From Bradyrhizobium sp. CB3481 (GTDB lineage: Bacteria > Pseudomonadota > Alphaproteobacteria > Rhizobiales > Xanthobacteraceae), in assembly GCF_029714305.1 (NCBI RefSeq), contig NZ_CP121647.1, forward strand, positions 1,322,501-1,386,500: a stretch of 64,000 nt of DNA, read 5' to 3'. The notes beneath the pieces are model-generated. The model did not search any database. It was not told where the DNA came from and was given only the letters and a program-made list of their open reading frames with translations. The position numbers were made by a program, and so were the translations under genes. This document shows, piece by piece, positions 25,791 through 33,805 of this stretch (position 1 is its first letter; each line of letters begins with the position of its first letter).

Positions 25791-26024
25791 ATGACCGAGA
25801 CAGCGGACGCACTGGTGCTCGATCTCGTCGAATGGATCGCGCGCGAGCCACGGCTCTATGCCGAGGTGATCGAAACGTGGCGCACCTCATGCCCGCGGCT
25901 GGCGATCTGGGAGGATGCGGTCGATCGCGGCTATGTCGCGCGCGAGCCAGCGGCGGGCGGCGTGCGCGTCGCGATCACCGAAGGCGGCGCAAAGTTCCTG
26001 CGCGAGCATGGCCGCCGCGCATGA
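25791..26024 (+). CDS. Small hypothetical protein, winged-helix-like (77 aa)
   Basis: A 77-residue product beginning MTETADALVLDLVEWIAREP. It shows helix-rich N-terminal sequence, then CPRLAIWEDAVDRGYVARE and a strand-turn-strand (VRVAITEGGAKFLREHG), which resembles the recognition helix and wing of a small DNA-binding domain; this is inference. GGAGG stands 6 bases before the ATG. It likely shares the TauE transcript. Confidence 0.65.
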   Translation: MTETADALVLDLVEWIAREPRLYAEVIETWRTSCPRLAIWEDAVDRGYVAREPAAGGVRVAITEGGAKFLREHGRRA

Positions 26025-26161
26025 TCCATTCATCACATTCGCGCGTGCAGCGCTCTTGCCGCTCGATCGCCGGTTGACTTGGGGCGGCGATCTGCCCAAA
26101 TTCATGCAATCGCATCTTTTTGGCGAAAACAAGAAAATCAACGCATAGCGGGAATCGCCCC

Positions 26162-26929
26162 ATGATCGATCTTCACTACTGGACCACGCCGAACGGCCAC
26201 AAGATCACGATGTTCCTTGAAGAGACCGGGCTGCCGTACAAGATCATTCCGGTGAATATCGGCAAGGGCGAGCAATTCAAGCCGGAGTTTCTGGCGATCG
26301 CGCCGAACAATCGCATCCCTGCGATGGTCGATCATGAACCGAAGGGCGGGGGAAAGCCGATCTCGATCTTCGAGTCCGGCGCGATGCTGCTCTATCTCGC
26401 CGAGAAGACCGGAAAATTCCTCCCCGCCGATCTCTATGGCCGCTATGACGCGATCCAGTGGACGTTCTGGCAGATGGGTGGGCTCGGCCCGATGGCCGGA
26501 CAGAACCATCACTTCAATGTCTATGCGCAGGAAAAGATCAAATACGCGATCGACCGCTATGTGAACGAGACCAACCGCCTCTATGGCGTGCTCAACAAGC
26601 GCCTCGCCGACCGCGAGTTCATCGCCGGCGACTATTCGATCGCCGACATGGCCTCCTATCCCTGGGTCGTGCCGTGGAAGAACCAGAGCCAGAACATCGA
26701 CGACTTCCCGCATCTCAAGCGCTGGCTGGAGGCGATCCGCGCCCGCCCCGCTACCGAGCGCGCCTACGCCAAGCAAAGGAAGTCAATCCGAATTTCGGCC
26801 AACCGGTCAACCGCACCGAGGAGGAGCGGAAGATCCTGTTCGGCCAGACCGCCGCGGTGGTGCGGTAGAAATGGCCGGCCTCCCACCGTCATTGCGAGCG
26901 TTAGCGAAGCAATCCACGTTACCGCATAA
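26162..26929 (+). CDS. Glutathione S-transferase (YghU-like), C-terminus frameshifted
   Basis: The N-terminal 203 residues are a typical YghU/nu-class GST: MIDLHYWTTPNGHKITMFLE, then NNRIPAMVDHEP and FESGAMLLYLAE in the thioredoxin-like domain, and the GQNHHFNVYA region in the helical domain. After RAYAK (about 26773) the frame reads unrelated residues to 26929, ending within a palindromic repeat. In the +1 frame the expected end appears: KEVNPNFGQPVNRTEEERK, ILFGQTAAVVR, stopping at 26868. One base is missing relative to the intact gene, so this is a frameshift mutation or a sequencing error. Confidence 0.85.
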   Translation: MIDLHYWTTPNGHKITMFLEETGLPYKIIPVNIGKGEQFKPEFLAIAPNNRIPAMVDHEPKGGGKPISIFESGAMLLYLAEKTGKFLPADLYGRYDAIQWTFWQMGGLGPMAGQNHHFNVYAQEKIKYAIDRYVNETNRLYGVLNKRLADREFIAGDYSIADMASYPWVVPWKNQSQNIDDFPHLKRWLEAIRARPATERAYAKQRKSIRISANRSTAPRRSGRSCSARPPRWCGRNGRPPTVIASVSEAIHVTA

Positions 26930-26974
26930 CGGATAGATGGATTGCTTCGTCGCTTGCGCTCCTCGCAATGACGG
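26886..26974. repeat. Palindromic repeat, family E
   Basis: CCGTCATTGCGAGCG and CTCGCAATGACGG are the outer arms, GAAGCAATCCA and TGGATTGCTTC the inner ones. The frameshifted GST frame runs into it. Same family as 18592-18681. Confidence 0.92.
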
Positions 26975-27137
26975 CCAGTCTGTGAGCCTCGTCAGCGAAG
27001 GTCGGCAGTTCATGATTGTGCGCCTTCGCGCGCAATCGTCGAGGCTGTAAATTAGTTCTATCCGATAACGATGTTAGCTTTGACGTAAAATGAAGGCGTA
27101 AGCTGTCTCCCCAATGGCCGTTCAGGGGAGGCGGGTC

Positions 27138-27362
27138 ATGACCGAATTTGAAAGCAAACTGGAGCGATTTGAGACTCTCGCCGCCGAGTGCGATCTGATC
27201 AGCAAATTGACTGACGATGCCGCGAAGCGGGAATTGTATTTGCGCCTCGGCCTGCATTACCGCGAACTCGCCGGCGATATGCGGGCGGTGATCGCCGCCA
27301 GTGTTGCGCCCGGCGTCAGCAGCCGCGATAGCGCGGCGTCCGGCGCTCGATCCAGGCATTGA
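27138..27362 (+). CDS. Small conserved hypothetical protein (74 aa)
   Basis: MTEFESKLERFETLAAECDL opens a 74-residue helical product; the N-terminal 40 residues look like a coiled helix pair (KLERFETL, AKRELYLRLGLHYRELAG). GGGGAGGCGG is upstream of ATG 27138. Its last 15 or so codons overlap the 3' end of the enoyl-CoA hydratase gene read from the opposite strand. No function is recognised. Confidence 0.7.
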   Translation: MTEFESKLERFETLAAECDLISKLTDDAAKRELYLRLGLHYRELAGDMRAVIAASVAPGVSSRDSAASGARSRH

Positions 27363-28107
27363 TACCTTCGGCGAGGTCGGCGGCCGGCACCAACGCCGCG
27401 AATTGCTCGCTCTCGACCTGCAGCCCTTCGGCAATCGCCATGTTCAGTCCGCGGGTCACCGCGGTGATGATGCCGCCAGCTGCGAGCGGCGAATGCCTGA
27501 TGATCCGCTGCGCCAGCTCGCGCGCGGCGGGCAGCAGCGCATCATGCGGCACCACGCGGTTGACCAGCCCGATCTCCAGCGCCCGTTCCGGCGAGAAGGG
27601 ATCGCCGGTCAATAGCAGTTCGAGCGCGCGCTTGCGGCCGGCGAGCCGCGGCAGCCGCTGCGTTCCACCAAAGGTCGGCGGCATGCCGAGATTGATTTCC
27701 GGTTTGGCAAATCGCGCGCGGTCGCTGGCAATGGCAAGATGAACCGCTTCGGTGATCTCGCAGCCGCCGCCGAAGGCGAGGCCGTTCACGGCGGCAATCA
27801 CCGGCTTGCGGAACGCTTCGAGCCGTGCGGTCATCGCCTGTCCGCGCCGCACGAAGTCGCGAATCGCCGTGTCGCGGCCCTGGCGGACGCTGCCGGAGAA
27901 TTCGTGGATGTCAGCGCCGGCGGAAAAGGCGCGCCCGCCTGCGCCGGTCAGGATCACGGCGCGTACGGCAGCATCGGTCTCGACCGTGTCCAGCACCGCC
28001 ATCAGGCGGTCGATCAGCGCGTAGTTCAGCGCATTGAGCTTGTCCGGGCGGTTCAGCGTGACCATCGCAAGGCCGTCACTGGTTTCGAGCAGGATGGGGT
28101 CGGACAT
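27316..28107 (-). CDS. Enoyl-CoA hydratase/isomerase family protein
   Basis: A 263-residue crotonase. SAGADIHEF (62-70) and GLAFGGGCE (109-117) form the oxyanion hole, Glu117 and Glu137 (KPEINLGMPP) are in the two catalytic glutamate positions of enoyl-CoA hydratase, and FGGTQRLPRL is conserved. It probably hydrates 2-enoyl-CoAs in beta-oxidation or aromatic catabolism. ATG 28107 is preferred over 28254, which would add 49 unconserved residues. The 3' end overlaps the convergent 27138 gene. Confidence 0.92.
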   Translation of the reverse strand: MSDPILLETSDGLAMVTLNRPDKLNALNYALIDRLMAVLDTVETDAAVRAVILTGAGGRAFSAGADIHEFSGSVRQGRDTAIRDFVRRGQAMTARLEAFRKPVIAAVNGLAFGGGCEITEAVHLAIASDRARFAKPEINLGMPPTFGGTQRLPRLAGRKRALELLLTGDPFSPERALEIGLVNRVVPHDALLPAARELAQRIIRHSPLAAGGIITAVTRGLNMAIAEGLQVESEQFAALVPAADLAEGINAWIERRTPRYRGC

Positions 28108-28139
28108 CTTGAAGGCCTCTGCTAAGGGTTGACGATCTC

Positions 28140-28256
28140 GTGTCCCGGACGCAGTGCGGCGCGGAGTGACGTACTGCAGAGCCGGGACCAATGCCGGGTG
28201 GTGGGCCCCGGCTCTGCAGCGCATCACTTGCGTGCTGCGCTGCGTCCGGGGCACGC
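28140..28256. repeat. Palindromic repeat, family G (GTGTCCCGGACGCAG type)
   Basis: GTCCCGGACGCAGTGCGGCGC and GCGCTGCGTCCGGGGC pair at the ends, and CTGCAGAGCCGGGACC with GGCCCCGGCTCTGCAG inside. It sits directly upstream of the enoyl-CoA hydratase start. Confidence 0.85.
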
Positions 28257-28324
28257 GGACGGCGCCCTAAGACTTCCGCAACAGCGCCGGATTGCGGGGA
28301 TAGACTAGAAGCCCGGCCGCGTTG

Positions 28325-28348
28325 TGTATATTCACTGGTTAGTATACA
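28325..28348. promoter_or_regulatory. Operator-like palindrome upstream of the TetR gene
   Basis: TGTATA at 28325-28330 and TATACA at 28343-28348 are exact inverted repeats separated by 12 bases, with an inner ACT/AGT pair in the spacer. It ends 8 bases before the TetR start codon, where an autoregulatory TetR operator is expected. Confidence 0.6.
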
Positions 28349-28356
28349 TCGGTGCG

Positions 28357-28977
28357 ATGGCACGAACGGGTACTCCGACGCGCGAACGCATCATCTCGGC
28401 GGCCAACGCGCTGTTCTACAATGACGGCATTCGCGGCGTCAGCGTCGACGCCGTGGCCGAGAAGGCCGGCGTCACCAAGCGGACGCTGTATTATCATTTC
28501 AGGAGCAAAGACGATCTGGTGACGGCCTATCTCGCCGGCCGCGATCAGCCGAATCTTGCGCTGTTCCGAAAATGGTTTTCGGAGGCCGAGGGCGATTTGC
28601 CTGCGAAGGTCGAAGCCATTTTCCGCAACCTTGCCCGTTCGGCGCGGCATCCGAAGTGGAAGGGCTGCGGCTTCCTGCGCACGTCCGCCGAGCTCGCCAA
28701 CATGCCCGGTCATCCCGCGGTCAAGATCGGCGCCGCCCACAAGAAGAAGTTCGAGGAATGGCTGCGCGCGACCTTCGCGGCGGAAGGCGTCGCCGAGCCG
28801 TTGCAGCTCGCGCGGCAAATCCTGCTGCTGCTGGATGGCTCCTTCGCCGTCGTGCTGCTGCACCGCGATCCCTCCTACATGGAAACGGCGGGCGAGGCGG
28901 CATCTTCTCTGATGGCAGCCGCGATGGTGCGGCGGCGGAGCCGGCGTCAGCGCAGACGCCTCGCCGGGGCCGATTGA
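28357..28977 (+). CDS. TetR/AcrR family transcriptional regulator
   Basis: A 206-residue regulator with the N-terminal helix-turn-helix at about 8-52 (RERIISAANALFYNDGIRGV then VAEKAGVTKRTLYYHFRSKD). The C-terminal ligand-binding domain includes WKGCGFLRTSAELANMPGHP, typical of the TetR_C group. An inverted repeat just upstream suggests autoregulation. The enoyl-CoA hydratase is divergent on the other side of a family-G repeat and may be a target. ATG 28357 is chosen over the upstream 28324, whose residues lie within the palindrome. Confidence 0.92.
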   Translation: MARTGTPTRERIISAANALFYNDGIRGVSVDAVAEKAGVTKRTLYYHFRSKDDLVTAYLAGRDQPNLALFRKWFSEAEGDLPAKVEAIFRNLARSARHPKWKGCGFLRTSAELANMPGHPAVKIGAAHKKKFEEWLRATFAAEGVAEPLQLARQILLLLDGSFAVVLLHRDPSYMETAGEAASSLMAAAMVRRRSRRQRRRLAGAD

Positions 28978-29082
28978 CAGCCGCGAGATGGCCCGGCATC
29001 CAGCTGACGCTGCATGTAGGGCGCATCGGCTTGGGCCGAAGGGGCTATGCCCACCTACGCGACGTCATCAGTAGCTGCGCCC

Positions 29083-29730
29083 ATGCCCAATCTCGAAAAC
29101 CTTCGCAAACAGGCCAAGCTCATCCTGCGCTGGCATCGTGACCGATACTATCCGGTCGCCGCCCAGATCAGGTCGGGCTTGCCTCGCTTCAGCCAGATGA
29201 CCGATCCTGACATCCTCGCGCACAGTTTTCGCCTGAGCGATGCGCAGGAACTGGTCGCGCGGCAGCATGGTTTCGAAAGCTGGCAGGCGCTCAAGATGGG
29301 ATTGCCGACCATGCCAGACCATGCAGACACCACGACCACCGCTGTTGTCATCACCGCCGCCGAGCCCCAGCTCTTCGTCGTCGATATCAAGGCGTCCTGC
29401 GATTTCTTCACGGGCAAGCTGGGCTTCAGCATCGTGTTCACCTACGGAGAGCCGCCATTCTACGCGCAGGTCGCGCGCGACGCGGCGCGGATCAATTTGC
29501 GCTGCGTCGCCCGGCCGCCGATCGATCCCGAACTGCGCGACCGTGAAGAGTTGCTTGCCGCTTCGCTGACGGTCGCGACGGCAGAAGAGATCAAAAAGCT
29601 CTTCCTCGCCTATCAGTCGGCGGGCGTGACGTTCTTCCAGATGCTAAGACGCGAGCCGTGGGGCGCGCGCGATTTCATCGTGAAGGATCCGGACGGCAAC
29701 CTGCTGCTGTTTGCAGGGCCCGCGGAGTAG
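29083..29730 (+). CDS. Glyoxalase/VOC family protein with an N-terminal helical domain
   Basis: A 215-residue protein. Residues 1-70 (MPNLENLRKQAKLILRWHRD, then RLSDAQELVARQHGFESWQAL) are an N-terminal helical domain seen with some VOC proteins. Residues about 85-210 form a VOC (glyoxalase/bleomycin-resistance/dioxygenase) fold: LFVVDIKASCDFFTGKLGF at its start and REPWGARDFIVKDPDGNLL at its end, the standard signature. The metal ligands are only partly clear, so the activity is unknown. An alternative ATG at 29047 would add 12 residues within repeat-like sequence. Confidence 0.85.
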   Translation: MPNLENLRKQAKLILRWHRDRYYPVAAQIRSGLPRFSQMTDPDILAHSFRLSDAQELVARQHGFESWQALKMGLPTMPDHADTTTTAVVITAAEPQLFVVDIKASCDFFTGKLGFSIVFTYGEPPFYAQVARDAARINLRCVARPPIDPELRDREELLAASLTVATAEEIKKLFLAYQSAGVTFFQMLRREPWGARDFIVKDPDGNLLLFAGPAE

Positions 29731-29752
29731 CGTTCGCAACTACGATCGGTTT

Positions 29753-29844
29753 CGTAGGGTGGGCAAAGCGAAGCGTGCCCACCATCATCTTCGTGCCGTA
29801 TCCCGCGGTGGGCACGGCGTAAGAGCGCCTTTGCCCACCCTACG
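29753..29844. repeat. Palindromic repeat, family B
   Basis: CGTAGGGTGGGCAAAGCG and CTTTGCCCACCCTACG are the arms, with GTGCCCACC and GGTGGGCAC inside. Copies at 6296-6389 and 58858-58950. The TAG of the HAD gene (29840-29842 on the minus strand) lies in it. Confidence 0.92.
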
Positions 29845-30550
29845 GCACTTCGTTTCCCGGGCGGAGCGATCGGCGCTCAAACACACCGCGCTCGTGCAGC
29901 ATCGCCAGCACGGCATTCAGGTCCGGCAGCACCGCCGCGCATTTCGCCCGCGTCTCCTCTGTCGGCGGTGCCATGTCCGGCACCATGATCGTGATTGCGC
30001 CGGCGGCGTGGAAGGCGGCGACGCCGTGGTTGGAATCTTCCACGGCGACGCAGAGTTGCGGAGCGAAGCCGAGGCGCGAAGCGGCGAGGAGATAGAGATC
30101 GGGGCTCGGCTTGCCGTGCGTGACGTCGTCGAGTGTCAGGATGGTGTCGAAGCGCGCGCGGATTCTGGCCAGCGATAAATGGCGCTCGGCGTTACGCCGG
30201 GAGGAGGACGTCACGATCGCCGTCGGGCAATTGGCGGCGGCGAGGGCGTCTAGCAGTTCGATCGTGCCTGATTTGAGCGGCAGGCCGGCCTCCATCAACC
30301 GGTCGCGGTTGACGAGGAAGGCGTTGTTGATGTCGGCCAGCGGAAAGTCTTTGCCATAACGATCGAGCAGCATCGCTTCGCAGGCCGGCCCGGGAAGGCC
30401 GACCATGGCGTGGCACAGCGCGACGGAACCATCGGCATAGCCGGCCGCATCGAGCGCCGCGACGAGGCTGTCGAAATAGACCTTTTCGGTATCGAGCAGC
30501 GTGCCGTCCATGTCGAGCAGGACGGCACTGACGTTCCATTTTCCGGTCAC
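29840..30550 (-). CDS. HAD family phosphatase (beta-phosphoglucomutase-like subfamily)
   Basis: A 236-residue HAD hydrolase with the phosphorylated aspartate motif DMDGTLLD (Asp13, Asp15), TSSSRR as motif II, GKPSPDLY as motif III and VEDSNHG as motif IV. The cap domain (about 20-90) is of the C1 type. It resembles sugar-phosphate phosphatases or phosphoglucomutases. GTG 30550 overlaps the upstream CWC gene stop as GTGA, which indicates translational coupling. The stop codon is supplied by the family-B repeat at its 3' end. Confidence 0.9.
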   Translation of the reverse strand: MTGKWNVSAVLLDMDGTLLDTEKVYFDSLVAALDAAGYADGSVALCHAMVGLPGPACEAMLLDRYGKDFPLADINNAFLVNRDRLMEAGLPLKSGTIELLDALAAANCPTAIVTSSSRRNAERHLSLARIRARFDTILTLDDVTHGKPSPDLYLLAASRLGFAPQLCVAVEDSNHGVAAFHAAGAITIMVPDMAPPTEETRAKCAAVLPDLNAVLAMLHERGVFERRSLRPGNEVP

Positions 30551-30762
30551 GCAGCACCCGCCTCCGTGCGCCGTTTGGCGAGTTTGCGCAGGCAGTCCGG
30601 GCAGAGGCAGTCGCCGCCGTCCACAGGCATCGGCATCCGGAATGCCTCGTCACTGCACCAGCACGGGCCGGACAGGTTGCAGCCGAACTCGGTGCCGCAA
30701 GAGGCGCAGGCGAGGCGCCGCGGGGGCTGATGTTCCGGACGGCTTGTCATCGATGAGGCCAT
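30547..30762 (-). CDS. Cysteine-rich CWC-like small protein
   Basis: A 71-residue protein containing CASCGTEFGCNLSGPCWCSDE, a Cys-rich zinc-binding core with a CWC motif, and CLCPDCLRKLAK, a second CxxC pair. Eight or so cysteines in this spacing match the cysteine-rich CWC family. No function is established. Its TGA overlaps the GTG of the HAD gene. Either ATG 30762 or ATG 30750 could be the start; AGGAA lies just before the first. Confidence 0.75.
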   Translation of the reverse strand: MASSMTSRPEHQPPRRLACASCGTEFGCNLSGPCWCSDEAFRMPMPVDGGDCLCPDCLRKLAKRRTEAGAA

Positions 30763-30852
30763 TTCCTGACGTGGAATTAATCACGGGTTCACGTTGAACC
30801 ACGCTATACTCTCGCAGCACTATACGCCGGTGGATCTTTCAAGGGAAATCCG

Positions 30853-32412
30853 ATGGCCCGCGATTCGCAAGCAGCGCTGGTTGCGCTCAATCGCTTTGGC
30901 TTCGGCGCGCGCGGCGGAGCCTCCGGCGATTTTCTCAATGCGGCCTCCGATCCGCGCGGCTTCGTCAAGGCGGATCTCGCTCGTTCCAACGGCGCGCTGC
31001 TCGAAGTGCCGGGATTGCAGTCGACGCCGGCGCTCGGCAAGGCGGTGTTCGACTATCAGTTCGGAGTTCAGCAGGCGCGCGAAGCGGCGGCCAAGTCCGC
31101 AGCGCCCGCGACCGAAGGTCAATCGCCGCCGGATGCGAAAGCGCAGCGGCGAAACCTTTCGCTCAACAGCATCGCCATGGATATGGCGCCAAAGGAACAG
31201 TCGAGGGAACAGGCGGCGAAGCCGCCGGAGAATCCCAATGCGACGATGGCGCCGGCCGAGACGATGCGGCCGAACGCGCCAAGGCCGCCGGCACCGCTCA
31301 ACATCATCCAGAAAACCTTTCGCGCCGAGGCGCTCGCGCGGCTGCAGCGTGCCATCATCGCCGATTGCGGATTTGTCGAACGCCTGGTGGTGTTCTGGTC
31401 GAATCATTTCTGTATTTCCGCGAGCAAGGGCGGGCCGGCGCGGATGTGGGCCGGCTCGTTCGAGCGCGAGGCGATCCGGCCCTATGTGCTCGGGCGCTTT
31501 GCCGATATGCTGAAGGCGGTCGAGCAGCATCCGGCGATGCTGTTCTTTCTCGACAACCAGCAGTCGCTCGGGCCGGACTCCCGCGCCGGGAGAAACCGCA
31601 ATCGTGGACTGAACGAGAATCTGGCGCGCGAGATCTTGGAGCTGCATACGCTCGGCGTCGGCGGCGGCTATTCGCAGGAAGACGTGACGGCGCTGGCCAA
31701 CGTCATCACGGGCTGGACCTATGCCGGAAGGCTCGGCCAGTTGGGGCCGCCCGGCAGTTTTGTATTCAACGCCAATGCGCATCAGCCGGGCGCTCAGCGG
31801 GTGATGGGCAAGATCTACGACGCCCCGGGCGTGACGCAAGGCGAGGCGGTGCTTTCAGACATCGCGCGCCATCCGTCGACCGCGAAATTCATCGCCGGCA
31901 AGTTCGTGCGTCACTTCGTGGCCGACGATCCGCCGCCCGCACTGGTGGCGCGGCTCACCGATGTCTTCACCAGGACGGACGGCGATCTCAAGGCGCTGGC
32001 GATGGCGCTGGTGGATTCCGACGAGGCGTGGGCGGCGCCGCTCGCCAAGATGCGCTCGCCCTATGAATTCCTGATCGCGGCCGGCCGGCTGCTGGCGCAG
32101 ATCCCGAACGATCCCGCCCGCTATCTCGGCGGCCTCAACACGCTGGGCCAGCCATTATGGTCACCCGCCGGGCCGAACGGCTTTCCCGATACCAGCGCAG
32201 CCTGGGCGTCGCCGGAAGGCGTCAAGCTGCGGCTCGACATATCCGCGCAGATCGCCTCGCGGCTGGCCGACGGCGTCGATCCGCGCGACCTGCTCGAGCT
32301 GGCCGCCGCGGACGCGGCATCGGCCGAAACGCGGCGGACCATCGAGCGCGCGGAATCGCGCCAGCAGGCGCTGGCGCTGCTACTGATGTCGCCGGAATTC
32401 CAGAGGAGATGA
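30853..32412 (+). CDS. DUF1800 family protein
   Basis: A 519-residue DUF1800 protein. LNRFGFGARGG (12-22) opens the family, and EALARLQRAIIADCGFVERLVVFWSNHF around 160-187 and NRNRGLNENLAREILELHTLG near 255 are the strongly conserved blocks. No signal peptide is visible. Its biochemical role is not established; the gene is nearly always followed by a DUF1501 gene, as here, and in known cases the pair is found in many Gram-negative bacteria. AAGGGA precedes the ATG. It overlaps the DUF1501 gene by an ATGA. Confidence 0.92.
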   Translation: MARDSQAALVALNRFGFGARGGASGDFLNAASDPRGFVKADLARSNGALLEVPGLQSTPALGKAVFDYQFGVQQAREAAAKSAAPATEGQSPPDAKAQRRNLSLNSIAMDMAPKEQSREQAAKPPENPNATMAPAETMRPNAPRPPAPLNIIQKTFRAEALARLQRAIIADCGFVERLVVFWSNHFCISASKGGPARMWAGSFEREAIRPYVLGRFADMLKAVEQHPAMLFFLDNQQSLGPDSRAGRNRNRGLNENLAREILELHTLGVGGGYSQEDVTALANVITGWTYAGRLGQLGPPGSFVFNANAHQPGAQRVMGKIYDAPGVTQGEAVLSDIARHPSTAKFIAGKFVRHFVADDPPPALVARLTDVFTRTDGDLKALAMALVDSDEAWAAPLAKMRSPYEFLIAAGRLLAQIPNDPARYLGGLNTLGQPLWSPAGPNGFPDTSAAWASPEGVKLRLDISAQIASRLADGVDPRDLLELAAADAASAETRRTIERAESRQQALALLLMSPEFQRR

Positions 32413-33650
32413 CGTCGATGGAGACCACGATGGATTGCTGCGAAGGCATCAGATCGTCAGCGATCTCGCGGCGTGGCGTGTTGCTCGGTGGCGCCTCCTT
32501 TGCGGCTTGGGCGCACCTGCCGAAATTCGCGCGCGCCGCCGACGGCCGCGATCCGCGGCTGGTCGTGATCATCCTGCGTGGCGCGCTCGATGGTCTCGCC
32601 ACGGTGGCGCCGATCGGCGATCCTGATTACGTCGGACTGCACGGCGCGATCGCGCTCACGTCGAATGGCCCGAACGCGGCCCTGCCGCTGGATTCGTTCT
32701 TCGCGCTGCATCCGGCGATGCCGGAATTCGCGCGGATGTACCGCGAGAAGAAAGCCGCGGTGATCCACGCCGTGGCGACGCCCTATCGCGACCGCTCGCA
32801 TTTCGACGGGCAGGACGTGCTCGAGAGCGGCTTTGCCGGGCCAGGCCGGGTGCAATCGGGCTGGCTCAATCGCGCGCTGGAAGGCCTGCCGAAAGGTGAG
32901 CGCGTGACGAGCGCGCTTGCGGTCGGTCCGACCACGCCGCTGGTGTTGCGCGGCGCGGCGCCAACCGTCGGTTGGGCGCCGGTCGCAGTGCCGCAAGCTG
33001 CCGAGGATACCGCGATGCGGCTGGTCGAGCTTTATCAGCACCGCGATCCGGCGCTGGCGAGCGCGTTGAAGCAGGGCATTGCGCTCGACAAAACAGCGCA
33101 AGGCGACGACATGAAGCCGAAGCCGGGCACCAATGGCGGCGCGATGCGGCTGGTGGCGCGCGGTGCGGCCAAGCTGATGGCCGCCGATGACGGCCCGCGG
33201 ATCGGCGCACTGGCGTTCGACGGCTGGGACACGCACGCCAATGAAGGCGGCCCGGTCGGCCGGCTCGCGCAACTGCTCGGCGGCCTCGACGGCGCGCTCG
33301 CCGAATTCGAAACCGGATTGGGTCCGCGCTGGCGCGATACCGTGATCATCGTCGCCACTGAATTCGGCCGCACCGCGCGGATCAACGGCACGCAAGGCAC
33401 CGATCACGGCACCGGCACGCTGGCGCTGCTCGCCGGCGGCGCCGTGAAGGGCGGACGCGTGATCGCCGACTGGCCGGGGCTGAAGCCCGCCAACCTCTAC
33501 CAGGGCCGCGACCTCGCCCCGACCGCCGATTTGCGCGCGGTGATGAAGGGCGTGCTGAAGGACCAGTTCGGCCTCGCCGACAAAGTGCTGGCGGAGAACG
33601 TGTTCCCGGACAGCAGCGCGGTGAAGCCGATGCAGGGGTTGATTGGGTAG
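32409..33650 (+). CDS. DUF1501 family protein
   Basis: A 413-residue protein with a twin-arginine-type leader SRRGVLLGGASFAAWAHLP near 19-38. The mature part has VVIILRGALDGLATV, RDRSHFDGQDVLESG, LAFDGWDTHANEGG and IVATEFGRTARINGT, which resemble alkaline-phosphatase-superfamily/sulfatase-like folds used by DUF1501; EFGRT and DGWDTH carry metal-ligand-like residues. It would be exported folded by Tat. Two ATGs (32409 and 32418) are possible; 32409 makes the usual ATGA with DUF1800. Confidence 0.92.
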   Translation: MTSMETTMDCCEGIRSSAISRRGVLLGGASFAAWAHLPKFARAADGRDPRLVVIILRGALDGLATVAPIGDPDYVGLHGAIALTSNGPNAALPLDSFFALHPAMPEFARMYREKKAAVIHAVATPYRDRSHFDGQDVLESGFAGPGRVQSGWLNRALEGLPKGERVTSALAVGPTTPLVLRGAAPTVGWAPVAVPQAAEDTAMRLVELYQHRDPALASALKQGIALDKTAQGDDMKPKPGTNGGAMRLVARGAAKLMAADDGPRIGALAFDGWDTHANEGGPVGRLAQLLGGLDGALAEFETGLGPRWRDTVIIVATEFGRTARINGTQGTDHGTGTLALLAGGAVKGGRVIADWPGLKPANLYQGRDLAPTADLRAVMKGVLKDQFGLADKVLAENVFPDSSAVKPMQGLIG

Positions 33651-33670
33651 ATGCTAGTCCCACCCACGGT

Positions 33671-33793
33671 GTCGTCCCGGCCTTGAGCCGGGACCCATAA
33701 TCACTGCAGAGAATTGCTGAAAGGCGCTGTTGCCTCGGCGCGGCGCAACCGCGAGCTTCTGTGGTTATGGGTCCCCGCGTTCGCAGGGACGAC
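33671..33793. repeat. Palindromic repeat, family H (GTCGTCCCGGC/GACGACG type)
   Basis: GTCGTCCCGGCCTTGAGCCGGGACCCAT opens it and ATGGGTCCCCGCGTTCGCAGGGACGAC closes it, the arms matching except for internal hairpins. A second copy is at 51465-51583. It separates the convergent DUF1501 and aldo/keto reductase genes. Confidence 0.92.
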
Positions 33794-33805
33794 GACAACT
33801 AAGAC

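Noticed and set aside
29047..29082. Earlier ATG for the VOC gene.
   Set aside because: The 12 extra residues come from repeat-like sequence and are not part of the family; MPNLENLRKQAK is the usual start.
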